From Chitinophagaceae bacterium IBVUCB2 (GTDB lineage Bacteria > Bacteroidota > Bacteroidia > Chitinophagales > Chitinophagaceae), in the NCBI GenBank assembly GCA_002127295.1, contig NFUV01000001.1, positions 1,798,001 through 1,862,000 of the forward strand: a stretch of DNA of 64,000 nt, read 5' to 3'. A program made the translations under genes and the position numbers. The notes under the pieces are model-generated. The model had not been told where the DNA came from, did not search any database, and saw only the letters and a program-made list of their open reading frames with translations. Positions 1-9,191 of this stretch are shown here, one piece after another; the first letter of the stretch is position 1, and each line of letters opens with the position of its first letter.

Positions 1-2
1 GT

Positions 3-767
3 GATGCAGAAATGGAATTGGCTGATGAAGCCAGAACCTTAATCGAGGCCATAAAAGCATTTGATTATCTAACCGATGACGATGGTATTTTCTGTATTCC
101 ATCTGTTAATGCAGAAGAAGCAGGTGCAGATAGATTTAGGTCTTATTTGCAGCAGGTCTTTGCTGGCGAATGGAACAATCAAACCATTACACAACTCTTA
201 GCCAAAGAAGGGGCAACTTCATCCAATCTGGAGGATTGGCTTCGCAAAGAATTTTTTATTCAGCATTGCAAACTGTTTCAAAACCGCCCTTTCATCTGGC
301 ATATTTGGGATGGCCGCAATGATGGTTTTTCTGCCCTGGTCAACTACCATAAATTAAATAAAGAGAATTTATCAAAACTCATTTACACATACCTTGGCGA
401 TTGGATACGTATGTGCGAAGCCAAAAAGAAAGCCGGTGAAAGCGGAGCAGAAGGTTTGCTAAGTTCCGCACAAAAACTCAAAGAAAATTTAGAAGCAATT
501 CTGGAGGGTGAAGCACCTTACGACATTTTTGTTCGGTGGAAACCTTTAGAGCAGCAGCCCATCGGTTGGGAACCTGATTTGAATGATGGGGTACGCTTAA
601 ATATTCGTCCGTTTATTGAAGCGGATATACTTCGTAAAAAGCCTAACATCAAATGGGGTGTTGATAGAGGGAAGAATCCTCCTGGTACATATTGGGGAGA
701 AGTGAGAGATAATGATAAACACCTTAGTCTGAAAGAAAAAATTGCATCAAGAGAAAATAAAACTTAA
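3..767 (+). CDS. pglX: BREX adenine-specific DNA methyltransferase PglX, C-terminal part (partial)
   Basis: The reading frame is open to the left edge of the window, so this is the 3' end of a longer gene and the ATG at 12 is internal. The C-terminal text resembles type 1 BREX PglX, for example the stretch around FIWHIWDGRNDGFSALVNYH, the NDGVRLNIRPF segment and the closing HLSLKEK motif. PglX methylates a non-palindromic host site at adenine N6, so BREX can tell self from phage DNA. The catalytic NPPY-type motif would lie outside the window. It is followed after 9 bp by mcrB and then by pglZ and brxL, which supports the call. I identify it from family resemblance and context only. Confidence 0.85.
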   Translation, partial: DAEMELADEARTLIEAIKAFDYLTDDDGIFCIPSVNAEEAGADRFRSYLQQVFAGEWNNQTITQLLAKEGATSSNLEDWLRKEFFIQHCKLFQNRPFIWHIWDGRNDGFSALVNYHKLNKENLSKLIYTYLGDWIRMCEAKKKAGESGAEGLLSSAQKLKENLEAILEGEAPYDIFVRWKPLEQQPIGWEPDLNDGVRLNIRPFIEADILRKKPNIKWGVDRGKNPPGTYWGEVRDNDKHLSLKEKIASRENKT

Positions 768-776
768 TAGGTAAAA

Positions 777-3419
777 ATGGCATATATATATTCATGGATA
801 CCGGCTTATCAACAAATTGTAGCAAGGTTGCCTCAGTATAGAAATAACCAAGCAGCTTTAGTCCAGGTTTTAAGAGACATTGGTGTAAATGTTAATGAGG
901 ATGAAGACCACCCTGGTCATAATGTTCCATTAACTGAAATTGATCCATTTACTTTTTTATTTTTTCTGGGTAAACACAGAAACGACTGGAATAAAATTAA
1001 AGTATTGCGGCAATTGTGTCAATTATGGAATATTAATACAACAGTGTATGATGTTTGTGGTATTCCGGGTGCAAATGCACAAAGATTATGGTTATTTACT
1101 TGGCAGCATGCAAGGAATAATGAAATTAGTAAGCTTTGGGATTTGTTTGATAAGTTATTGGCAAACACAATTGCGGATGCTGATTTTGAAGAGGCTATAG
1201 GATTTCCGGCAGTTGGTAGAACAAAATTAACGGAAGCTTTTTTCATAGTTAAGCCAACTGATTATTTATGTATCAATGGAAAAGTTAAGCCTTATTTAAA
1301 TTCGAAAGGTATAAATACTGATTTTACAACATACACTCAATATCAATCATTATTGCAACGAATTAGAGATGCTATTCCAGAACCTTTTTACAAGACTTCA
1401 TTTCAATCTCATTTATTTGCTGAATATGAAAATCATGTTCCAAATTATTATAGAATAGGCACTACTGCGGGTGAAAATGGACAAACTGTATTGCCCGAAA
1501 TGTTAGCTAATAATTTAGTATCAATTGGATGGGAAGAAATTGGCGATTTAAATGAAATTGATCCATTTAATCGCAAGCATGTTAGTGAAGCTTTGAAAGG
1601 GATGGGATATTATACAAATAATAATAACATAGCATCAAGAAAAGCCGGTGAAATAATTCAATTTAAAAATGAAATTAAACCAGGTGACTATGTTTTGGCA
1701 GCAGAAGGTCAAACAATAAGAGCAATTGGGTTAGTGATAAGCCCCCATTATGTTTTTGATGCAGACTTGGATTTCCCTCATGGCAGATGCGTAAACTGGC
1801 TTTATCAAAACATAAACGACTTGCAAATAGAAGAAGGGCTGCGTACCTCAGTATGGAAATTTATAGAACCTGTAAGCATTAACATAATAAATGCTTATTT
1901 AGGTAACAATGACGAAAATGAAATGGACAATAATGAAGTTCAACCAAATAATAATATCATTGATATGGCATTAAATACAATATTATATGGTCCTCCTGGT
2001 ACTGGAAAAACATATAGTACAATTGACAAGGCTCTTGAAATATTAAATGAAGATATTCAGCTTCCCCGTGAAATCAGGAAGCAAGTTTTTGCTGAATATC
2101 AAAAGCAAGGACGAATTTATTTTACCACATTTCATCAAAACATGGCTTATGAAGATTTTATTGAAGGTATTAAGCCTATATCACCAAACGAAGATGATGA
2201 ATTTTTAAAGTATGAAATTCAGGATGGGTTATTTATGAGAGCATGTGTGGAGGCTACATATAGCTATCTGCAAACTGAAAACCTGAATAATAATGTAATT
2301 GCAAATTACCTGGATTTTAATTCATTATTTGATGCGTTGTATGATAGAATTTCAGCGGCGGGTTCGGAACAACTAACTACACGTTCTGAGGTTCAAGTTA
2401 CAGCTACTATTACCTCACAAGGAAACTTTGCAATTAGGCATGGAGGCGGACGAGAAAAACCATACACTGTGTCACGGGATAGATTATCTGTTCTCTTTGA
2501 ACAATTTCCCAATCCCGACGAAATAAATAATATAACGAATGAGTTTAGGCAGGTAATTGGGGGCTGCAATTCTACGGCTTATTGGAGTGTTTTAAAAGCA
2601 ATAGCAAATTTGAGAGATGAACAAGCTGGTGATGAAATTCAACCACAACAAGTTGCTGAGCGTAACTTGTCTTATGAAGAGAAAAAAATAATTGTAAAAA
2701 AATATTGGGAAACCCGGGATATCAATCTTATTACAAATAAGAAATTAGAGTCTTTTGTTTTTATCATTGATGAAATTAACCGGGGTAATGTTTCTCAAAT
2801 ATTTGGAGAACTTATAACTTTAATAGAGGATGACAAAAGATTAGGGAAGCCTGAGGTTTTGCATGTAGATTTACCTTATTCAAAGCACCCATTTGCGGTA
2901 CCCCCCAATTTATATATTATTGGAACTATGAATACAGCCGATCGTAGTGTGGAAGCCTTAGATACTGCATTGAGAAGAAGATTTATTTTTGAGCCAAAGA
3001 TGCCAAAGCCTGATGAATTATTAAATGTGGCAGGACCGGTTAATTTGCAAACATTACTTACCACAATCAATAATCGTTTAACTATTTTAAAAGATTCAGA
3101 CCATACGATCGGCCATGCTTGGCTTTGGGAAGTCGACAGTATAGATAAATTAAAGGCGGTGTTCGCAAACAAAATACTACCATTACTTCAAGAGTATTTT
3201 TATAATGATTATGAAAAACTTGGATTAGTTCTTGGCGATGCATTTTTTGAATTGCCACACAAACGAGTTGCGGGTAATGAATTTGCTTTGTTCACTGGCA
3301 GCAGTGGCCTCTCCGGACAATACAGAAACAAATACATTTATAAATTAAAAAATGCAGAAGATTTGGGAGAAGCAGAATTTTTAACCTTAACTCAAGCTGC
3401 TGTCGTAGATGAGGATTAA
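777..3419 (+). CDS. mcrB: McrB-type GTP-dependent restriction motor with EVE-like N-terminal region
   Basis: Residues about 400-830 form an AAA+ NTPase of the McrB family: Walker A GPPGTGKT at 405-412, Walker B FIIDEINRG near 663, and the McrB signature MNTADRS near 717. McrB hydrolyses GTP and translocates DNA, partnering McrC to cut modified DNA. At 880 residues it is about twice the length of E. coli McrB. The extra N-terminus has an unassigned module (1-210) and a segment at about 223-375 that looks like an EVE/PUA-type base-reading domain (GWEEIGDL..., GDYVLAAEGQ, RCVNWLYQ). Its end overlaps mcrC by 11 bp. It sits inside a BREX operon between pglX and pglZ. The NTPase call is firm; the EVE-like assignment is by pattern. 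Confidence 0.9.
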   Translation: MAYIYSWIPAYQQIVARLPQYRNNQAALVQVLRDIGVNVNEDEDHPGHNVPLTEIDPFTFLFFLGKHRNDWNKIKVLRQLCQLWNINTTVYDVCGIPGANAQRLWLFTWQHARNNEISKLWDLFDKLLANTIADADFEEAIGFPAVGRTKLTEAFFIVKPTDYLCINGKVKPYLNSKGINTDFTTYTQYQSLLQRIRDAIPEPFYKTSFQSHLFAEYENHVPNYYRIGTTAGENGQTVLPEMLANNLVSIGWEEIGDLNEIDPFNRKHVSEALKGMGYYTNNNNIASRKAGEIIQFKNEIKPGDYVLAAEGQTIRAIGLVISPHYVFDADLDFPHGRCVNWLYQNINDLQIEEGLRTSVWKFIEPVSINIINAYLGNNDENEMDNNEVQPNNNIIDMALNTILYGPPGTGKTYSTIDKALEILNEDIQLPREIRKQVFAEYQKQGRIYFTTFHQNMAYEDFIEGIKPISPNEDDEFLKYEIQDGLFMRACVEATYSYLQTENLNNNVIANYLDFNSLFDALYDRISAAGSEQLTTRSEVQVTATITSQGNFAIRHGGGREKPYTVSRDRLSVLFEQFPNPDEINNITNEFRQVIGGCNSTAYWSVLKAIANLRDEQAGDEIQPQQVAERNLSYEEKKIIVKKYWETRDINLITNKKLESFVFIIDEINRGNVSQIFGELITLIEDDKRLGKPEVLHVDLPYSKHPFAVPPNLYIIGTMNTADRSVEALDTALRRRFIFEPKMPKPDELLNVAGPVNLQTLLTTINNRLTILKDSDHTIGHAWLWEVDSIDKLKAVFANKILPLLQEYFYNDYEKLGLVLGDAFFELPHKRVAGNEFALFTGSSGLSGQYRNKYIYKLKNAEDLGEAEFLTLTQAAVVDED

Positions 3420-4719
3420 TAAACCCATACAGGTATTTGAATATGATTTTCTTGGTATTGGATGTCAGGGGTTTGAAACTGCACATTGGGAAGCCTTGGG
3501 AAAATATAATGATGATCATGGAGGGAACTTTTTTAAGCTATCCTACAATGGGGTAAAGTTCCAGCAATTTGTAGGGGTTATTCAGGTTGGAAATATAACT
3601 ATTGAAATTTTGCCAAAAATTGGGAAAGAGGCGGACCCAACCGGAAACAAAGATGAGTGGCAACAGGTATTGATAGATATGCTACAAGAATGTAACTGGA
3701 TGAAAGTATATGCTCACCAAAAAGCATCCTTACAATTTAAGCATAACAGCATATTAGAAGCCTATTTAGAGTTGTTCATAAAAGAATGTGAATCACTTTT
3801 ACACAAGGGATTGATAAAAAAATACCGGTTTGAAGACGGGAATTGTACCTCTCTTAAAGGGAAGCTTTTATTTGGACAAAATATACAGTATAATTTAGTC
3901 CATAAAGAGCGTTTTTATACCCGGCACCAGGTTTATGACAGGGATAATATTTTTAACCAATTATTGTTAAAAGCGCTTAAAATAATTCCATTGATTAGCC
4001 AAAGTCCTTTATTGAAGGACAGGGTTCATAGTTTACTTCTTTCTTTTCCAGAATTAAATGATCCTCAGGTAAATGAAGCAACTTTTAGCAAATTAGTATT
4101 TGACAGAAAAACATCATCCTATCGGGAGGCTATTGAAATAGCTGCAATGTTATTGCTTAATTACAGACCCGATTTAAGTTCAGGTCAAAATCAGGTATTG
4201 GCAATACTTTTCGACATGAATGATTTGTGGGAAGAATATATCTATCGCCAAATACAAAGGCACAATACCCACAATTGGAAAATCGAACCTCAGGAAGAAA
4301 AATACTTTTGGAATCAAGCCAATACAACCCGAAAGAAAAGTATTAAGCCTGACATTGTAATCAGTTCAAATGGAAGAGCAATTATTGTTGATACAAAATG
4401 GAAATTGCCAGAAGATAATATTCCTTCAGATAATGATTTAAAACAGATGTTTGTTTACAACGAGTATTGGGACGGAATAACCGCAATCCTGTTATATCCT
4501 CACACAATCTTTAAAGAAGAGCCAGTTTTTGTGAACGGGGTATTTCATTCAATACCTTATTTAAATTCATATTCCAGAAATGTATCCGGTATCTCAGAAC
4601 CTATTGAGATGCATGCTTGCGGCGTTATGAAAATATCGGTTTTGAATGAGGGAAAAATACTTGATGAAAACATAGGCAAAAAAATAAACGATTATTTTCT
4701 ACATGAAATATTTATATGA
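3409..4719 (+). CDS. mcrC: McrC-family nuclease subunit
   Basis: This 436-residue protein matches McrC, the nuclease partner of McrB. A PD-(D/E)xK active site is visible near residues 312-333: KPDIVISS, then IIVDTKWK (Asp and the Asp-x-Lys pair). The N-terminal half is the DUF2357-like McrC adaptor that docks on the McrB hexamer. The start overlaps the mcrB stop by 11 bp and the stop overlaps the pglZ ATG as ATGA, so translation of all three is probably coupled. It should cleave DNA once McrB has loaded on a modified site; the modification recognised cannot be read from sequence. Confidence 0.88.
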   Translation: MRINKPIQVFEYDFLGIGCQGFETAHWEALGKYNDDHGGNFFKLSYNGVKFQQFVGVIQVGNITIEILPKIGKEADPTGNKDEWQQVLIDMLQECNWMKVYAHQKASLQFKHNSILEAYLELFIKECESLLHKGLIKKYRFEDGNCTSLKGKLLFGQNIQYNLVHKERFYTRHQVYDRDNIFNQLLLKALKIIPLISQSPLLKDRVHSLLLSFPELNDPQVNEATFSKLVFDRKTSSYREAIEIAAMLLLNYRPDLSSGQNQVLAILFDMNDLWEEYIYRQIQRHNTHNWKIEPQEEKYFWNQANTTRKKSIKPDIVISSNGRAIIVDTKWKLPEDNIPSDNDLKQMFVYNEYWDGITAILLYPHTIFKEEPVFVNGVFHSIPYLNSYSRNVSGISEPIEMHACGVMKISVLNEGKILDENIGKKINDYFLHEIFI

Positions 4720-7031
4720 GTCAAAGCATATACGATAAAGTTATACATACTTTAAAACAGGCAGAAAACCATAACAGTAATTTGATGGTGAAGCCAGAAG
4801 TAATTCTTTGGCCAGATCCTGAAAACCAATGGGTGGATGTGATGGATGTATTACAGGAAAACATGCCACAGTTGCTAACTTATGGCAGCTATAACCCGAC
4901 AAAGAAACAAGGCCCGGCTATTTGGTTAAAATGCATGATTGCAAAAATGTTACCGGAAGCAGATTGGGAAGCAGATGCTATTCCTATTATTTATCTCCCA
5001 GGTGTTGCAAAAAATGATTTACGAAACGTAGAGAATGCAGTTTTTAATTTTCAACCACTTTTAGAGTACCAATACACCGGCACTTTATTCATACAGGAAA
5101 ATGGAAGAGAATGGAGCATCTTGGCATTTGTTGAAAATCCTATCAGTGGTTTGGGAATTAAAGTGGCAAAAGACAATGCCACAAAAGACGCTTTAAAAAA
5201 GACACTCCCAACTATTTTTCAAGACCGTGAGGTACTTGCACACAAGTCCATAATAGACTCAGATTATCTGAACAATCAACTTTTTCCAGACATCATACCA
5301 ACGATTCTTAAATGGATGTGTAAGGGCGATGCTTTTTTTCAAAGCATGGAAGCTGGCAAGCGAGATGTATTTACCAACCTGTGCAAATCGCAATACGAAT
5401 TTGAACCCGATCATAGAAACATTAAAGCCATTGCCGAAAAATTGGGGGCACAAAAAAGTTCGTGGAAATATGTTTGGCAATTATATGCCACTGCTCCAAA
5501 TAAATATCTTGAGATAGAGGCCCTGCTTCGTTTATCAAAACCTGCCGATTTAGGTACAGGCATTTTTGCATTGCCAGATGAAAGCTGGCCGCAGGTAAAT
5601 GAACAGAAAGAAGAGGCGCTGGCTCAGGCATTGGTTAAAGTAGCTAAGTTAGATACTGTAAAATCATTAGCATCTCTGAACGAATTAGAAAAAATACACA
5701 GTGTAAGAAAATCCTGGGTTTGGTTTGAATTAGGTAAATCTCCATTGGCAGATGCCCTGCACTATATAGTTCAAATGGCAACCAAGGCTACAGAGCCATA
5801 TTCATCGGCTTCAATTGAAAGCCTTAAATCTTATTATATAACAAGTGGCTATGCAGTTGACCAGAACATGCGAAAATCTTTAGCTGCTGTTAAAACTCAG
5901 AAGGATAAAACAATTGTAAAATCTATCATACAGCTTTTTTATCAGCCCTGGCTTGAAACCATTACTAATAAATTTCAAAAACAAGTAGAAGCGGATGCAG
6001 CTATTTTTACTTCACAAACTGCAAATGTTGAAACCGAATCATTTGTATTGTTTGTTGATGCATTTCGTTATGAGTTAGCCCAGGAATTTAGTGAGCGGTT
6101 AGCAAAATACAAACTAAATGTATCAATGCAAACAGGCTGGTCCGCCATTCCATCTTTAACGCCAACAGCAAAGCCAGCTATATCTCCAATTGCATCGGCT
6201 GTTTCAACAAACAGCAATATTACTGAGTTCAGGCCGCAATTAAAGAATGGGAAAGACCTGCTCACCAATGTATTTCGGGATGCTTTAAAAGCAAACGACT
6301 TTAAGCTGGTGACAAATGCAAATGATATTCAAAGCGAAGAAAAATATTGGCAGGAAATAGGTGATATAGATACCAAAGGCCACGAAGAACAAGGGGACAT
6401 GGTAAAACGCATAGAGGAATTATTTGATCAGGTACATGAGGCTTTAGATGTTGCTTTTGAAAGAGGAATTAAACGAATTAAAATTGTAACAGATCATGGG
6501 TGGTTGCTGCTGCCGGGCGGCTTGCCTAAAACACAACTCAATGCAGGGTTAACAGAAACTCGTTGGGGTCGCTGTGCTCTTATAAAGGAAGGTGCAACTA
6601 CAGATTTGCTGCATCTGCCCTGGCGTTGGAACCCTTCCATTTTTATTGCTTATGCTCCCGGTATTTCCTTTTTCAAAGCAAATGAAGAATATGCTCACGG
6701 TGGTATTTCATTGCATGAATGTTTAGTGCCAACAATGATTATTGAAAACCCAAATGTGCTGCAAATTGAAGCAGAAGTGAAAGTGGTGAAGTGGGTCAAC
6801 CTGAAATGTACCATTCAAACAAGCGATGTACCGGATGGCTACAGCATTGATATCCGAACCAAATACAACGATGCCAAAACATCCATTGTATTATCAAAAA
6901 GCAAAACGCTGAGAGGAAATACAATTACTCTAATGGTGGATGATTCGGCAGAACACCAGGCTGCCACAATAGTATTAATGGATGCAACAGAAAGAATATT
7001 GGACAAAAAACCAACCACTGTAGGTGGTTAA
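4716..7031 (+). CDS. pglZ: BREX phosphatase-like protein PglZ (type B)
   Basis: The 771-residue product carries the PglZ alkaline-phosphatase-superfamily domain: the VDAFRYE motif with Asp448, the TDHGW motif with Asp593 and His594, and a downstream HGG motif near residue 670, which together form a metal site. Its length and motifs fit the PglZ type B branch of BREX-1 systems. PglZ is the hallmark BREX protein and is essential for phage exclusion, though its substrate is not established. The ATG overlaps the mcrC stop (ATGA), so the McrBC pair is part of the same operon rather than a chance neighbour. Confidence 0.92.
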   Translation: MSQSIYDKVIHTLKQAENHNSNLMVKPEVILWPDPENQWVDVMDVLQENMPQLLTYGSYNPTKKQGPAIWLKCMIAKMLPEADWEADAIPIIYLPGVAKNDLRNVENAVFNFQPLLEYQYTGTLFIQENGREWSILAFVENPISGLGIKVAKDNATKDALKKTLPTIFQDREVLAHKSIIDSDYLNNQLFPDIIPTILKWMCKGDAFFQSMEAGKRDVFTNLCKSQYEFEPDHRNIKAIAEKLGAQKSSWKYVWQLYATAPNKYLEIEALLRLSKPADLGTGIFALPDESWPQVNEQKEEALAQALVKVAKLDTVKSLASLNELEKIHSVRKSWVWFELGKSPLADALHYIVQMATKATEPYSSASIESLKSYYITSGYAVDQNMRKSLAAVKTQKDKTIVKSIIQLFYQPWLETITNKFQKQVEADAAIFTSQTANVETESFVLFVDAFRYELAQEFSERLAKYKLNVSMQTGWSAIPSLTPTAKPAISPIASAVSTNSNITEFRPQLKNGKDLLTNVFRDALKANDFKLVTNANDIQSEEKYWQEIGDIDTKGHEEQGDMVKRIEELFDQVHEALDVAFERGIKRIKIVTDHGWLLLPGGLPKTQLNAGLTETRWGRCALIKEGATTDLLHLPWRWNPSIFIAYAPGISFFKANEEYAHGGISLHECLVPTMIIENPNVLQIEAEVKVVKWVNLKCTIQTSDVPDGYSIDIRTKYNDAKTSIVLSKSKTLRGNTITLMVDDSAEHQAATIVLMDATERILDKKPTTVGG

Positions 7032-7043
7032 AAAATATAGTGT

Positions 7044-9089
7044 ATGGAATTAGATAAATTAGACCAATTAGCTGCAAAAGCCTTTGAAGGTTACATAGTG
7101 CGGAAAGATTTGCTGGAGCAGTTCCGCAAAACTTATCCTGTACCAACTTATGTAATAGAATTTCTTTTGGGAAGATATTGTGCCACCACCAATGAAGCAG
7201 AAATACAAGAAGGTTTGGAAATTGTAAAACGGCAATTACAAGATCGAACAGTAAGGCCAGGTGAAGAAGAGTATTTTAAATCTAAAGCTGAAAAAGAAGG
7301 GAAAGTAAAATTAATAGATATTATAACAGCAAAGTTAGATGCTGATTCGGGAAATTACCTCGCAAACCTGCCGAGCCTTCGGTTAAACAAAGTAAGAATA
7401 CCCTCAGAAGTTGTTTATGCAAATGATAGAATGCTTACCGGTGGTTTTTATGCAGAGATTGAATTGGAATATGATGCAGCCATAGCACAAGAAAATAATG
7501 GCCGTCCATTTGGCATTAGCAATATTCGGCCTATCCAATTATCGCAAAGGGATGTCTTAGAAATTTTATACAAAGGGAGAGAGAATTTTACTTTAGAAGA
7601 GTGGAAAGATTTTTTAATCCGAAGCGTAGGAATGGAGCCTTCCAGTTTATCTGAAAAGGCAAAGAATGTACTTTTTGCAAGAATGATTCCTTTTGTAGAA
7701 CGTAATTATAATTTAATTGAGTTAGGTCCAAGAGGAACAGGTAAATCGCATTTGTATCAGCAAATCTCACCATACTCCCATTTGGTTTCAGGTGGTAAAG
7801 CAACGGTAGCCAAAATGTTTGTAAACATGGGCAGCGGAGAAAGAGGACTTGTTTGCAAATATGATGTAGTTTGTTTTGATGAAGTATCCGGTGTTTCCTT
7901 CGATCAGAAAGATGGTGTAAATATTATGAAGGGCTACATGGAAAGTGGAGAGTTCAGCCGGGGAAAAGAACCAATAAGGGCAGATGGCGGAATAGTAATG
8001 GTGGGCAACTTTGATGTGGATATAGAACATCAACAGCGCATCAGTCATTTGTTTGGTCCAATGCCAAAAGAGATGAGAGACGATACCGCCTTTATGGATC
8101 GTATCCATTCGTTTGCTCCGGGTTGGGATTTTCCCAAACTAAACAAAACCTATTTCACAAATCACTTCGGATTAGTAAGTGATTTTCTTGCAGAATGCTG
8201 GACAAGGCTCAGAGACACAAGCCGTATATCTTCAGTACTTCCTCGTATAGATTATGGAGGTGCTTTAAGTGGTAGAGATACAACTGCTGTAAATAAAACA
8301 CTAAATGGTTTATTGAAATTAATGCAGCCAAATCCTGAAGCACCGATTTCGGACGACCTGCTTGAATGGGCAATAAAAATTTCATTGGAATACCGAAGAA
8401 GAGTAAAAGAACAACAAAAACGAATTGGTTCCGCAGAATTTAGAAATACTCATTTCAGTTATCGGATCGGTGAAGATGGTGTGGAAACATTTGTTACTAC
8501 ACCTGAGATACACAGCGAAAATACCATCAGCGAAGATCCCTTGCCTCCGGGTCAAATATGGGCATTGAATGCAGGGGGGCAGGAAGAAACTACAGGGCTA
8601 TACAAAATTGAAATTAATTCAGCACCTGGTTCCGGTGTCAAAATATTAAATAAACCTGCACCTCCCCAGTTTCAGGAAAGTGTAAGGTATGCAGAACAAA
8701 ATTTGTATAGTAAATGCAGAGAACTTATTGGCGATAGAGAAGCCCGGTTAAATGAATTTTCCATTCAGCTAAGGGCATTTGATGCTTCCAAAAGTGGCAA
8801 TGGAATGGGCATGGCTGTTTTGATGGGCATGTGTAGTGCAGTGCTTGAAAAAAATACCAAAGGTGGTCTTGTCATTGTTGGCCAGTTGAATTTGGGCGGC
8901 TCATTGGATATGGTTTACAATGCGGTAAATCTTGCGGAGATAGCTGTTGAAAAAGGAGCAACTACATTGCTTATTCCATTGAATGCAAGGAAGCAATTGA
9001 ATGAACTATCGGATGAAATGATTACAAAAATAAATATTCAGTATTATACAGATTTGAAAGATTGCTTGATAAAAGCTCTTTTGGATTAA
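7044..9089 (+). CDS. brxL: BREX Lon-like AAA+ protein BrxL
   Basis: The 681-residue protein has an AAA+ core with Walker A GPRGTGKS at about 228-235 and Walker B CFDEVSGVSF near 276, followed by a Lon-protease-like C-terminal domain (about 575-680). BrxL is the last gene of type 1 BREX operons and forms DNA-binding rings needed for phage exclusion. In the Lon-like part the catalytic serine motif DGPSAG is replaced by SGNGMG and the GGLKEK lysine motif by GGSLDM, so peptidase activity is unlikely. It starts 12 bp after pglZ and ends before a strong hairpin, closing the operon. Confidence 0.93.
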   Translation: MELDKLDQLAAKAFEGYIVRKDLLEQFRKTYPVPTYVIEFLLGRYCATTNEAEIQEGLEIVKRQLQDRTVRPGEEEYFKSKAEKEGKVKLIDIITAKLDADSGNYLANLPSLRLNKVRIPSEVVYANDRMLTGGFYAEIELEYDAAIAQENNGRPFGISNIRPIQLSQRDVLEILYKGRENFTLEEWKDFLIRSVGMEPSSLSEKAKNVLFARMIPFVERNYNLIELGPRGTGKSHLYQQISPYSHLVSGGKATVAKMFVNMGSGERGLVCKYDVVCFDEVSGVSFDQKDGVNIMKGYMESGEFSRGKEPIRADGGIVMVGNFDVDIEHQQRISHLFGPMPKEMRDDTAFMDRIHSFAPGWDFPKLNKTYFTNHFGLVSDFLAECWTRLRDTSRISSVLPRIDYGGALSGRDTTAVNKTLNGLLKLMQPNPEAPISDDLLEWAIKISLEYRRRVKEQQKRIGSAEFRNTHFSYRIGEDGVETFVTTPEIHSENTISEDPLPPGQIWALNAGGQEETTGLYKIEINSAPGSGVKILNKPAPPQFQESVRYAEQNLYSKCRELIGDREARLNEFSIQLRAFDASKSGNGMGMAVLMGMCSAVLEKNTKGGLVIVGQLNLGGSLDMVYNAVNLAEIAVEKGATTLLIPLNARKQLNELSDEMITKINIQYYTDLKDCLIKALLD

Positions 9090-9132
9090 AGAGGACTTGA
9101 CTGAAAGCAATAAAAGGAATACTTTTTTGAAC

Positions 9133-9181
9133 CCAAGCTTTATAAATAGCGGTATTATTGATCCTATTTATTAAAGCTTGG
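9133..9181. terminator. Bidirectional hairpin between brxL and the integrase
   Basis: The arm at 9133-9149 (CCAAGCTTTATAAATAG) pairs with 9164-9181 with a single bulged T and a 14-nt loop. T-rich DNA lies after it and A-rich DNA before it, so it can end transcription of both convergent genes. Confidence 0.7.
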
Positions 9182-9191
9182 TGTGTTTATT

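Noticed and set aside
12-767. ATG at 12 as the true start of the first gene
   Set aside because: The frame is open upstream to the window edge and the protein matches only the C-terminal part of PglX, so this is an internal Met.
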